Positions 9,744 through 19,417 of a stretch of 64,000 nt of DNA are shown one piece after another (position 1 is the stretch's first letter; each line of letters opens with the position of its first letter). The translations under genes were made by a program, and so were the position numbers. This DNA comes from a bacterium (GTDB lineage Bacteria > Electryoneota > B3-LCP): contig JAPKYS010000069.1 in NCBI GenBank assembly GCA_026394195.1, positions 1 to 64,000 on the forward strand. The letters run 5' to 3'. Below the pieces are notes generated by a model. The model made no database searches. It saw only the letters and a list, made by a program, of their open reading frames with translations, and was not told the DNA's origin.

Positions 9744-9924
9744 AATCAGGCGCACATGAAATTACCTTCGACGGATCGGGGTTACCGTCGGGTGTGTATC
9801 TGTACAAGCTGGAAGCAGGAGAGTTCACTGCAACGCAGAAAATGGTGCTGATGAAGTGACAAAGTCACTCTAACCGCAAAGTGCTGCGCGACTTTGCGCT
9901 GCATGAAAAGGGAAGACAAATAAC

Positions 9925-9954
9925 GGGGCGAGCCTTAGGGTTCGCCCTTTTTAT
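9925..9954 (+). terminator. Rho-independent terminator
   Basis: GGGCGAGCC pairs with GGGTTCGCCC (one G-U) and is followed by TTTTTATTT, 66 bases after the beta-helix gene. Confidence 0.75.
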
Positions 9955-9967
9955 TTCATCGACTCAA

Positions 9968-10076
9968 TCAGAAATCGATTTCCAGACCGAAGAAGGGTAA
10001 AACCTCATTGTTTCATGTTTCGGGGCACATCGTTCACTTCATCCCAGTAAAATCGGGCAGCTGCCAGGCAGGACGC
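9968..10076 (-). pseudogene. Possible relic of an outer-membrane barrel C-terminus
   Basis: In the 315-base gap before ggt, the minus strand reads ARFYWDEVNDVPRNMKQ and, after a one-base shift, EVLPFFGLEIDF followed by a stop. Alternating residues and a terminal Phe are typical of the last strand of a barrel. It is short and frameshifted, so this is a weak call. The rest of the gap holds a terminator and the ggt promoter. Confidence 0.3.
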
Positions 10077-10113
10077 TCATCGGAGTATCTCGTTAAAAAA
10101 AGTGCTGTTCTCC

Positions 10114-10142
10114 TTGCACTTAGCGGCAAATTTACGTATATT
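10114..10142 (+). promoter_or_regulatory. Sigma70-type promoter of ggt
   Basis: -35 TTGCAC (10114-10119), 17-base spacer, -10 TATATT (10137-10142), 32 bases before the ATG. Confidence 0.65.
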
Positions 10143-10174
10143 TTATGTAATATTTCTGAAGGTTAATAAGATCA

Positions 10175-11926
10175 ATGAAGTCTACGTGGGGTCAAAGGAA
10201 TTGCTGCGCCTTGACGAAAAGCCGCAGTTTGATTTTAGTTGTTGTTTTACTGTCACTTGCCGTCAACGGTTGGGGAGCCTCCCCCATGCCGGTCTGGGCG
10301 CGCAACGGTATGGTGGTTTCCGCCAATCCGCTGGCGTCACAGGTCGGAGTGGACATCCTGAAAGCCGGAGGCAACGCTATAGATGCTGCGGTGGCGACGG
10401 CTTTCGCTCTGGGTGTAGTTGAAGGTTACTCGTCGGGGATTGGCGGAGGCAGCTTTGCCATGCTGCGTCTGGCGAACCGCTGGGAAACCGTCGTGGTCGA
10501 TGGCAGAGAGAAGGCTCCTGGCGCTGCAAAACCGGACATGTACGTCGATAAAATCACCGGCAAGTTCAATCCGGAGCTTTCGACGGTAGGCGTTTTGGCG
10601 TCAGCGGTCCCAGGGCACATGCGGGCGCTGACTTATTTGCTGGAACGGTACGGAACCATGAGTCTGGGGCAGGTGTTGGAACCCGCCATCGCGCTGGCGG
10701 ACACCGGCTTCATCCTCTCGCAGACCTATGCCCGAACTCTGGCGTACCATCGCGACAAGTTAAGACGTTTCCCCACCAGCGTCGAAATCTTCTTCAAGCC
10801 TGACTGCACCCTGCTGGGGCTCGGAGACCGGCTGGTGCAAAATGATCTCGCCATGACCTACCGCATCCTGGCTGACGAGGGCGAATCAGCCTTCTACGAA
10901 GGGTACGTCGCCTCGCAGATCGCGCAAACCATGACCAAAGAAGGCGGGTTGATCTCGCTCGAAGATTTGAAAAGTTACAAGATCGCCACGCGCAGACCCA
11001 TCATGGGGTCCTATCACGGTTACACCATCTACACGATGCCCCCGCCCAGTTCCGGCGGTATTCATTTAATCGAGATGCTGAACGTCCTGGAACGGTACGA
11101 CCTGGCTTACCTGGGACACAATTCTTCTGAAACCATACATCTTTTAGCTGAAGCGATGAAATTCGCCTTCGCCGACCGAGCCAAATTCATGGGTGATCCC
11201 GATTTCACCGAAATTCCGATTCCGGGGCTGATCTCTAAGGATTACGCCGATAGTCTGGCCGGGCGGATCAGCCGCTTTAAAGCTGTGGACGTGCAGGGCG
11301 CAGGCAACCCGTACAATTATTTGGATGATGCCGTTTTTCCTGGTGGCAAGCAGACGACGCATTTTTCGGTGATCGACCGCTGGGGGAACATGGTTGCCAT
11401 GACTGCCACCATCAACACCGGATTTGGGTCGGGATACGTGGTGCCAGGGACGGGCATCCTGCTGAACAACGAAATGGACGATTTCTCGGCTCAGCCGGGC
11501 GTTGCCAATTACTTTGGGTTGGAAGGATCGGACGCCAACGCCATCGCTCCGGACAAGAGACCGCTCTCCTCGATGACGCCGACGTTCGTCTTCTACGAAG
11601 GTGAACCGTTCCTGATCGTGGGGTCCCCGGGGGGACCGCGCATCATCACCACGGTACTGCAAGTCATATCCAACGTGATCGATTACAAGATGAACATCCA
11701 GCAGGCCGTGGACGCTCCGCGGATTCACCATCAATGGCATCCCGACAAGATCTACATTGAAGACGGCATTCCTGCGGACGTGATTCAAAATCTGCTGGTG
11801 AAGGGGCATGACGTGCAGGTAGGGGGCAACTGGTCGGCGGCGGAAGCGATCATGATCGACCTCGACAGCAAGATCATCTACGGTGGATCGGATTCCCGCA
11901 TTGAAGGTGCGGCGAAAGGGTACTGA
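10175..11926 (+). CDS. ggt: Gamma-glutamyltransferase
   Basis: Autoprocessed N-terminal nucleophile hydrolase of 583 residues that transfers or hydrolyses gamma-glutamyl groups from glutathione and related compounds, normally in the periplasm. A hydrophobic leader (about 18-35) precedes the mature start. The catalytic Thr is T394 in KQTTHFSVID, where cleavage gives large and small subunits. Other family motifs are AGGNAIDAAVATAF (64-77), PPPSSGG (289-295), RPLSSMTP and GSPGGPRIITTVLQ. Length is normal. The ATG at 10175 has only a weak GAAGG far upstream; no better start precedes the signal. It stands alone, between two barrel-like relics. Confidence 0.93.
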   Translation: MKSTWGQRNCCALTKSRSLILVVVLLSLAVNGWGASPMPVWARNGMVVSANPLASQVGVDILKAGGNAIDAAVATAFALGVVEGYSSGIGGGSFAMLRLANRWETVVVDGREKAPGAAKPDMYVDKITGKFNPELSTVGVLASAVPGHMRALTYLLERYGTMSLGQVLEPAIALADTGFILSQTYARTLAYHRDKLRRFPTSVEIFFKPDCTLLGLGDRLVQNDLAMTYRILADEGESAFYEGYVASQIAQTMTKEGGLISLEDLKSYKIATRRPIMGSYHGYTIYTMPPPSSGGIHLIEMLNVLERYDLAYLGHNSSETIHLLAEAMKFAFADRAKFMGDPDFTEIPIPGLISKDYADSLAGRISRFKAVDVQGAGNPYNYLDDAVFPGGKQTTHFSVIDRWGNMVAMTATINTGFGSGYVVPGTGILLNNEMDDFSAQPGVANYFGLEGSDANAIAPDKRPLSSMTPTFVFYEGEPFLIVGSPGGPRIITTVLQVISNVIDYKMNIQQAVDAPRIHHQWHPDKIYIEDGIPADVIQNLLVKGHDVQVGGNWSAAEAIMIDLDSKIIYGGSDSRIEGAAKGY

Positions 11927-11987
11927 CCTTTTTAATTCGAAAATCATACAAGGGGCGACCCAGTTGGGCCGCCTCGACTTGTTTTAC

Positions 11988-12104
11988 TCCCGCCTTGAAG
12001 AAATAGCCTGAGCGGAAACCGTAGCGGTTCTCGAAAATAATTTCCGCCAATCCGCAAAAAACGAACGGCAGGATAGCCGTGAGGAACCAGAAGAATGCGC
12101 AATC
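11988..12104 (-). pseudogene. Possible relic of an outer-membrane barrel (PorV-like) protein
   Basis: In the 290-base gap between ggt and the polyprenyl synthetase, one minus frame reads LAEIIFENRYGFRSGYFFKAG, which resembles a strand-turn-strand of PorV/UPF0164 barrels (AE..F.N.FALR.GYF). It is only about 38 codons and open at neither end. The remaining gap has a weak GGCG...CGCC hairpin (11953-11974) and the promoter at 12160. Weak call. Confidence 0.3.
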
Positions 12105-12159
12105 AAGAAGAGACTATTCCCCAAAGCGTTTATCTAAGCGAAAATCGGGGAGATTTCCC

Positions 12160-12188
12160 TTGACTTGACGGCAACGGGTGGTTATTTT
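12160..12188 (+). promoter_or_regulatory. Sigma70-type promoter of the polyprenyl synthetase-PTS operon
   Basis: -35 TTGACT (12160-12165), 17-base spacer, -10 TATTTT (12183-12188), 29 bases before the TTG start. Confidence 0.65.
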
Positions 12189-12216
12189 CTTGAATTGAAA
12201 CCTTAAGGATGAATGA

Positions 12217-13197
12217 TTGAACGATTTTACGCGAACCGTCGCACAGCTCAAGGACCTGATTGACGCTGAGTTGATGAATGCGGCTCCGCAAATAAAGCCG
12301 CATTCACTGTATGAACCGATCCGCTATTTTCTGGGGATCGGCGGCAAACGCCTGCGCCCCATTCTGCTGATCTTTTCGGCTCAGGCGGTAGGTGGTAAGA
12401 CCGACGATGCGCTGGATGCGGCGGTGGCAATCGAGCTCCTGCACAACTTCACTCTGGTGCACGACGACATCATGGATCACGATCACCTGCGGCGCGGGCA
12501 AGCCACCGTCCACGTGCGCTGGGACGAATCGGTCGCCATCCTGGCGGGTGATGGGTTGATTGGTCTGGCATATCGGCAGTTGATGAAACTCCCTGGACAA
12601 CACCTCACCACCGTTTGCCGTCTGTTCACCGAAGGTGTGGTCGAAGTTTGCGAAGGACAGGCATACGACAAAGAATTCGAGGCTCTGGACGACGTCACGC
12701 TGGACGACTATTTCAGGATGATCGGCAAGAAGACGGGCAGACTGATCACCATGGCAACCGAGATTGGAGCAATCCTGGGCGGGGGGACTGAAGAAGAGAT
12801 CGCCATCCTGACCGAATACGGTTCCATCATCGGCACTGCCTTCCAGATTCAGGACGACCTGCTGGACATCATGCAATCCGAGGAGATCATCGGCAAGACT
12901 TACGGTTCGGACGTAAAGGCGGGGAAAAAGACCTTCCTGATGGTCAAATCGTTGGAAACCGCCGGATCATCTGCCTGGGGGAAGTTAAAAACACTGCTTA
13001 ACACTTCGGAAATTACTAACGATCAATTACTGGAAATCCGCACACTGTTCGACGAAATGCAGATCTTTAAATCTGCTGAAGATGAAATCAGGCATTACTT
13101 CGACACCGCCAACCGCGTCCTCGATAAATTCCCCCACCCCGAGGCTACGACAGGATTGCGAAACTTCAGCGAAATGCTGTTGAACAGGAAGTCTTGA
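12217..13197 (+). CDS. Trans-polyprenyl diphosphate synthase
   Basis: Condenses IPP onto allylic diphosphates to give a quinone side chain, carotenoid or lipid-carrier precursor; cytosolic. 326 residues. It shows GGKRLRP (42-48), first aspartate-rich motif DDIMD (83-87) and second motif DDLLD (213-217), all intact. The context HNFTLVHDD is like Bacteroidetes short/medium-chain synthases; the chain length cannot be fixed by eye. The start is TTG with AAGGA eight bases upstream; the nearby ATGs are out of frame or inside the conserved part. It is the first gene of an operon, with four bases to ptsH. Confidence 0.9.
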   Translation: MNDFTRTVAQLKDLIDAELMNAAPQIKPHSLYEPIRYFLGIGGKRLRPILLIFSAQAVGGKTDDALDAAVAIELLHNFTLVHDDIMDHDHLRRGQATVHVRWDESVAILAGDGLIGLAYRQLMKLPGQHLTTVCRLFTEGVVEVCEGQAYDKEFEALDDVTLDDYFRMIGKKTGRLITMATEIGAILGGGTEEEIAILTEYGSIIGTAFQIQDDLLDIMQSEEIIGKTYGSDVKAGKKTFLMVKSLETAGSSAWGKLKTLLNTSEITNDQLLEIRTLFDEMQIFKSAEDEIRHYFDTANRVLDKFPHPEATTGLRNFSEMLLNRKS

Positions 13198-13201
13198 ATC
13201 C

Positions 13202-13468
13202 ATGATTCGCAAGGAAATCACCATCATCAATACGCTGGGGCTGCACGCCCGTCCCGCCGCCCGCCTGGTCAAGATCGCCGCCGGGTCAAAAGCGAATTTC
13301 TGGATTTCCAAGAATGGGCAGCGAATCAACGGCAAGAGTATCATGGGAGTTATGATGCTGGCAGCAGAAAAAGGCTCGACGATCCTCATCGAAGCTGACG
13401 GCGAGGGCGAACAAGCGCTCATCGATGACATCACGACTCTGGTTGAAAACAAATTTTACGAAGAATAA
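13202..13468 (+). CDS. ptsH: Phosphocarrier protein HPr
   Basis: Carries phosphate from enzyme I to PTS permeases or regulators. 88 residues, normal length. H15 in LGLHARPAA is the phospho-acceptor. S46 in NGKSIMG is the regulatory serine used by HPr kinase. Four bases after the polyprenyl synthetase gene and 36 before ptsI. No enzyme II or hprK is seen in the window, so the role may be regulatory. Confidence 0.93.
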   Translation: MIRKEITIINTLGLHARPAARLVKIAAGSKANFWISKNGQRINGKSIMGVMMLAAEKGSTILIEADGEGEQALIDDITTLVENKFYEE

Positions 13469-13504
13469 CCCGGATCATATAGAAACTTGTGAAGGACGAT
13501 TGCC

Positions 13505-15286
<1,782 letters not shown>

Positions 15287-15288
15287 AA

Positions 15289-16284
15289 ATGCCGGATAAA
15301 ATGTACGTTTGGCTGGAAGATTTTCCACGGCAGATCAAGCATGCTGCCGAACTGGGACAATCCTGGGACCTCTTCACGGTAGAACGCCCCAAGGGGCTTG
15401 CCTTCCTCGGTATCGGCGGCAGCGCCATTGGCGCCACCATCGTCTGCAACCTGTACCGTAGCGTGCTTTCAACGCCAGTCGTGGTATCCAGAGGCGACGA
15501 GCCTCCCGCCTGGTTGAAGGAGGGGACTCTGGCTGCGGCGATAAGTTATTCCGGTGAAACAAAGGAGACTCTGACTGCTTTCCAGCGCGCTTTGAAAATG
15601 GGCGCTGCCGGCGCGGCGCTTACGACCGGTGGATCGCTACTCCAAACAGCGTCGGCGCAACACATCCCCAAAGTTCAGATACCAGCCGGATATGCCCCCC
15701 GAGCTGCACTGGGGTACACCAGTATCCCATTGATTTACCTGCTGGAAAAGCTGGGAATCATTCCACGAGATACCATCCAGATCGAACCCTTGGTCAAGTT
15801 ATTGGAATCGGTTCGCTATGAATGGAGCGACAATACCGGTCCTGGCGCCGGAGTAGCGCGTCGACTACTCAAGCGGCTCCCGCTGATCGTGGGCGGAGGA
15901 TTAATGTCTGCGGTGGCGCAGCGATTCCAGGCGCAACTGGCCGAAAATGCCAAGGTTATCTCCATCATGGTCGACGTCCCCGAAGCTCTGCACAATTTGG
16001 TCGAAACCCTCGATCCCATTTCGATCGAACAGTTCAACCCGATCGCTGTCTACCTCGAAGATCCCAAAGCCAATGACGAGATCAAGGCACAGATGCGCAA
16101 AATTCGAGCTGCCATGTCTGATGCAGGCATCGAAGGCATCCCCATCCTGGCGCAAGGCGATGCAGACGTCGCCAGGCTGTACAGCCTGATATATAAGCTG
16201 GACTGGATCAGCTACCATCTGGCTAAACTGCGCGGAGTTGATCCCACGACCATTCCTATCATCATGGCGCTGAAAGAAAAGTAA
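15289..16284 (+). CDS. Bifunctional phosphoglucose/phosphomannose isomerase-like SIS protein
   Basis: Interconverts fructose 6-phosphate with glucose 6-phosphate and probably mannose 6-phosphate. 331 residues, usual for the archaeal/bacterial dual-specificity family. The N-terminal SIS domain shows FLGIGGSAIGA (39-49), SYSGETKET (sugar-phosphate loop, about 86-94) and GYTS. The C-terminal PGI/PMI domain carries PEALHNLVE, and residues HLAKLRGVDPT near the end are typical. AGGGG lies ahead of the ATG. Last gene of the PTS operon; it supplies precursors for the NDP-sugar gene that follows. Confidence 0.85.
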   Translation: MPDKMYVWLEDFPRQIKHAAELGQSWDLFTVERPKGLAFLGIGGSAIGATIVCNLYRSVLSTPVVVSRGDEPPAWLKEGTLAAAISYSGETKETLTAFQRALKMGAAGAALTTGGSLLQTASAQHIPKVQIPAGYAPRAALGYTSIPLIYLLEKLGIIPRDTIQIEPLVKLLESVRYEWSDNTGPGAGVARRLLKRLPLIVGGGLMSAVAQRFQAQLAENAKVISIMVDVPEALHNLVETLDPISIEQFNPIAVYLEDPKANDEIKAQMRKIRAAMSDAGIEGIPILAQGDADVARLYSLIYKLDWISYHLAKLRGVDPTTIPIIMALKEK

Positions 16285-16317
16285 CCCTATTCTGCAGAGG
16301 CAGCAGTCTTTCTTGCC

Positions 16318-16350
16318 GCAGCCGCCTCAGGGGAAGCGGCTGCAGCTTTT
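16318..16350 (+). terminator. Intrinsic terminator of the PTS operon
   Basis: GCAGCCGC and GCGGCTGC around a 10-base loop, followed by AGCTTTT, 34 bases past the stop. Confidence 0.6.
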
Positions 16351-16392
16351 ATGGAAGTTTTGGGCTTTTGCTCTAAAAATCGGATTTCTCAT

Positions 16393-16420
16393 TTGAATTG
16401 TGGAGAAAAATTGTTATATT
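16393..16420 (+). promoter_or_regulatory. Promoter of the NDP-sugar gene
   Basis: -35 TTGAAT (16393-16398), 16-base spacer, -10 TATATT (16415-16420), 48 bases before the ATG. Confidence 0.5.
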
Positions 16421-16467
16421 TTAAGCTCGACCCACTATAAGGCGTAACCGCGGAATAAAGATCATTC

Positions 16468-17457
16468 ATGAAAGCGATAATCCCCGTCGCCGGAGTCGGC
16501 ACTCGGCTGCGGCCCCACACCTATACCCAACCCAAGGTGCTGCTCAACGTAGCAGGAAAGCCGATCATTGCCCATATCCTCGACCAGGTGGAGGGGACCC
16601 GCATTGACCACATCGTTTTTATCGTCGGTTATCTAAAGGAAGTCTTCCAAAGCTGGGCGAAGGAACGCTACAGTCATTTGAAGCTCGAATTCATCGAACA
16701 GACTGAGATTATGGGTCTGGGGCACGCGGTGGGGCTTGGTTTGGATAGCCGTGATTCCGAGGTTATGATCATCCTCGGCGACACCATCTTCGACGTCAAC
16801 CTGGAAAGCATATTGAACAGTTCTTACAGTTCGCTGGGAATTCAGGAAGTTGAAGATGCCCGACGGTTCGGCGTGGTAGTGAAGAAAGATGACTTTATCA
16901 GCGACATGGTGGAAAAATCACCTAATCCGCCCAGTCATCAAGCCATTGTCGGACTCTACTACATCAAGAATGGCGGGTTACTCAAGGCTTGCATCGATGG
17001 AATCATCCAAGATAACGTGACTACCAAGGGTGAATACCAAATCACCGATGCATTGCGCCGGATGATCCAAAAAGGTGAAAAGATGACCACCTTTGAGGTC
17101 AAGGGCTGGTACGATTGCGGTACTTCGGAAACGCTGCTGGACTCCAACAGGCATCTGTTGGCTCGTCAACCCGGTGGCGACGCGATCCAGGAAAAGTTTA
17201 ATAAAAACAATATCCTACGCCCACCTATCTACATAGCTCCCAGTGCCCGGGTGGTAAATTCCATCATCGGTCCTTCAGTGACCATCGGTGAAGACGCCGA
17301 GATCGATTCGTCGGTGATCAAAGATTCCATTATAGCTGACAATGCCAAAGTTCACTCCGCTCTGCTGAACCGTTCCATCATCGGTCGTGAAGCCTCCGTC
17401 ACCGGAGCGTTCAATAAACTTAACGTTTCAGATCATTCTGAAGTCACTTTTACTTAG
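16468..17457 (+). CDS. Sugar-1-phosphate nucleotidyltransferase (NDP-sugar pyrophosphorylase)
   Basis: Makes an NDP-sugar from NTP and a hexose 1-phosphate for cell-surface polysaccharide. 329 residues. The nucleotide-binding signature is at the N-terminus (AGVGTRLRPHTYTQPK, 8-23) with GKP (31-33), then ILGDTIFD (metal Asp) and KGEYQITDALRRM. A left-handed beta-helix tail of hexapeptides (SIIGPSVTIGEDAEI) starts near 265. Thymidylyl, guanylyl and uridylyl activities cannot be told apart by eye. The next gene follows after nine bases, probably on the same transcript. Confidence 0.88.
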   Translation: MKAIIPVAGVGTRLRPHTYTQPKVLLNVAGKPIIAHILDQVEGTRIDHIVFIVGYLKEVFQSWAKERYSHLKLEFIEQTEIMGLGHAVGLGLDSRDSEVMIILGDTIFDVNLESILNSSYSSLGIQEVEDARRFGVVVKKDDFISDMVEKSPNPPSHQAIVGLYYIKNGGLLKACIDGIIQDNVTTKGEYQITDALRRMIQKGEKMTTFEVKGWYDCGTSETLLDSNRHLLARQPGGDAIQEKFNKNNILRPPIYIAPSARVVNSIIGPSVTIGEDAEIDSSVIKDSIIADNAKVHSALLNRSIIGREASVTGAFNKLNVSDHSEVTFT

Positions 17458-17466
17458 GAGTTCAAG

Positions 17467-18105
17467 ATGACTCGTTTTGCCAGGATTTCGTTGCTGATCG
17501 TGCTGGCATTAGTGCTTTCCGCAGGAAGCGCGTCAGCCCAATCACTGATTAAAATCAAGCTGGGGACTTACAACCCCAAGGATGCCAAAGCCGGTTTCAT
17601 CATCGGGATCAGCAGCGGCAAACAATTCGATGAGAGAGTCGACGCCGGACTGGGTGTGGATCTCTTCATGCGTCAGTATACACAGGAAACTGCCGTCGAT
17701 ACACTCGATTCACAGGGTGGCAATACATACGTCACCGTGCAGAAAAACATCGACTACTCTGTCTTCTGCCTGCCCATCACCGGACAGCTCACCATCAGAC
17801 TTCTGCCCAAATCCCCCATTTCGCCCTATGCCGGTGTAGGCTTGGGTTATGAAATCCTGTTCAGCCGCGAAGCCAATTACTTCACTGGTCAGAAGGACAG
17901 CCGCCTGTATGGTGGTTTCGGCTGGCAGGTGAACGTCGGCGGGGAATACATATTGGGGAGTTCATCCTCAATTTTAGGAGAAATCTTCTATAATGGCTGC
18001 ACCGTCAGCCGTAACAAAGGTAAGTCCGATGCTGGTTTCCCCATCCACGAAGAGCTCAATTTTTCGGGGATCGGCTTCAGGGTGGGAGTTCGGCTGGGCG
18101 GATAA
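17467..18105 (+). CDS. Exported outer-membrane beta-barrel protein
   Basis: 212-residue protein with a signal peptide (ending SASAQ) and alternating polar/hydrophobic strands, glycine-rich turns (AGVGLGYEILF, LYGGFGWQVNVGGEY) and a last strand FRVGVRLGG, as in small OmpA/OprF-like or OMP_b-brl barrels. AGGAG lies seven bases before the ATG. The function is unknown. It is nine bases behind the nucleotidyltransferase, which suggests cotranscription but not a shared pathway. Confidence 0.75.
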   Translation: MTRFARISLLIVLALVLSAGSASAQSLIKIKLGTYNPKDAKAGFIIGISSGKQFDERVDAGLGVDLFMRQYTQETAVDTLDSQGGNTYVTVQKNIDYSVFCLPITGQLTIRLLPKSPISPYAGVGLGYEILFSREANYFTGQKDSRLYGGFGWQVNVGGEYILGSSSSILGEIFYNGCTVSRNKGKSDAGFPIHEELNFSGIGFRVGVRLGG

Positions 18106-18214
18106 CCCAATACCGGGTCTCCATCGTGTGCGTGACCTGACGCAGGGATACCTGCGCCGCTTCACCCCAATGCGTTGATGATGTTAAAAAATAAATCAAA
18201 CAAGCGAGGAAAGA

Positions 18215-19351
18215 ATGTCCGAATTTGTCTTCACCTCTGAATCAGTAACAGAAGGTCATCCGGATAAAGTTGCGGATCAAATCAGCGATGCGGTTCTTGA
18301 TGCCGTGTTTACTGAAGATCCCTATGGCCGCGTCGCCTGCGAGACCTTCGTGACGACCGGTATGTGTCTGGTTGGAGGAGAAATCAGTACCACCACCTAC
18401 GTGGATATCCCTACGATAGTCCGCGGGGTCATTAAAGATATCGGTTACACCAATGCCCAGTACGGTTTCGATTATGTCACCTGCGCCGTGTTGACGTCGA
18501 TTGATCAACAATCCGCAGACATCGCCATGGGTGTAGACCGCGCCGGAGCCGGTGATCAAGGTATGATGTTCGGTTACGCCACCAAGGAATCTCCGAATTA
18601 TATGCCGATACCGATTACGCTGGCGCATAAATTAGCGCAGCGCCTGGCGGAAGTCCGCAAGAAGGGCATCGTGAACTTCCTGCGCCCAGACGGTAAAGCT
18701 CAGGTTTCGGTCCGCTACATCGACGGCAAACCGGTCCGCGTCGAAACTGTGGTCATATCCGCTCAGCACAACCCCGACGTGGCCAACGAGAAAATCCGCG
18801 AGGAGATCATCAAGCACGTGATTCTGCCGATTATCCCCAAAGACCTGATCGATGACAAGCACATCACCTACCATATCAATCCCACCGGCAGATTCGTAGT
18901 GGGCGGGCCTCAGGGCGATGCCGGTCTGACCGGCCGCAAGATCATCGTGGATACTTATGGCGGCTTCGCCTCGCATGGCGGCGGCTGTTTCTCCGGCAAG
19001 GACCCGACAAAGGTCGACCGCAGCGCCGCTTACGCCGCTCGTTGGGTGGCTAAAAACATCGTTGCCGCCGGGTTGGCTGAGGAAATCCAGATCCAGGTCG
19101 CCTATGCCATCGGCGTCGCCGAGCCGGTTTCCATTTCGGTGGATACCAAGGGTACCGGCAAGGAATCCGATGAACACATCGAAGCATTGATCAGGAAGCA
19201 CTTCGACCTGACCCCGGCGGGCATCATCGACCGCCTGCAACTGCGCCGCCCCATCTATCGCAAGACCGCCGCGTACGGTCACTTCGGACGCGAGGACTAC
19301 GACTTTTCCTGGGAACGTCTGGATATGGTCGGCGAACTGAAAAAAGGATAA
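18215..19351 (+). CDS. metK: S-adenosylmethionine synthetase
   Basis: Makes AdoMet from methionine and ATP. 378 residues, normal. Shows GHPDK (14-18), [12 protein letters not shown] with the metal-binding Asp, and [16 protein letters not shown], the phosphate loop. GAGGA lies seven bases before the ATG. The next gene, ahcY, disposes of the AdoHcy left by methyl transfer, so the pair forms the methyl cycle. No recognisable SAM riboswitch in the 109-base leader. Confidence 0.96.
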   Translation: MSEFVFTSESVTEGHPDKVADQISDAVLDAVFTEDPYGRVACETFVTTGMCLVGGEISTTTYVDIPTIVRGVIKDIGYTNAQYGFDYVTCAVLTSIDQQSADIAMGVDRAGAGDQGMMFGYATKESPNYMPIPITLAHKLAQRLAEVRKKGIVNFLRPDGKAQVSVRYIDGKPVRVETVVISAQHNPDVANEKIREEIIKHVILPIIPKDLIDDKHITYHINPTGRFVVGGPQGDAGLTGRKIIVDTYGGFASHGGGCFSGKDPTKVDRSAAYAARWVAKNIVAAGLAEEIQIQVAYAIGVAEPVSISVDTKGTGKESDEHIEALIRKHFDLTPAGIIDRLQLRRPIYRKTAAYGHFGREDYDFSWERLDMVGELKKG

Positions 19352-19367
19352 GCAGAGATATTAATTC

Positions 19368-19395
19368 GTAGGGGCGACGCATGCGTCGCCCCTAC
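19368..19395. repeat. Perfect family A palindrome between metK and ahcY
   Basis: Perfect 28-bp palindrome with left arm GTAGGGGCGACGCA, 22 bases before the ahcY start. It is nearly the same sequence as the coding copy at 9563. It could act as a hairpin in the metK-ahcY message. Confidence 0.93.
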
Positions 19396-19417
19396 CTGAA
19401 GAATAAAGGAGTTACCT

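Larger units (their letters stand above)
7955..9859 (+). pseudogene. Secreted parallel beta-helix protein gene with one in-frame TGA
   Basis: A single reading frame of 634 codons broken only by TGA at 8666-8668. Before the stop: signal peptide (ending VAAQ) and beta-helix repeats (GGAIFVQSATLTVSHSRI, GGGLYANAATVII). After it the same frame continues with beta-helix turns (GGGIRCYNSDALIDHNLI), the shared module (about 402-535), and a CTD ending MVLMK. Such proteins bind or cleave polysaccharides at the surface, but no catalytic site is evident. The nonsense change may be real decay, a phase variant or a base error (TGG, TGC and GGA are one step away). Two palindromes and a heptamer array lie in the CTD code. 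RBS spacing is loose (GAGAATGAGG). Confidence 0.75.

Noticed and set aside
10102..10422. 106-codon frame at the ggt start
   Set aside because: Out of frame with ggt and overlaps its signal peptide; it starts before the predicted promoter.
18106..18214. Possible SAM riboswitch before metK
   Set aside because: The 109-base leader lacks the conserved cores of SAM-I, SAM-II or SAM/SAH classes that I can recognise.
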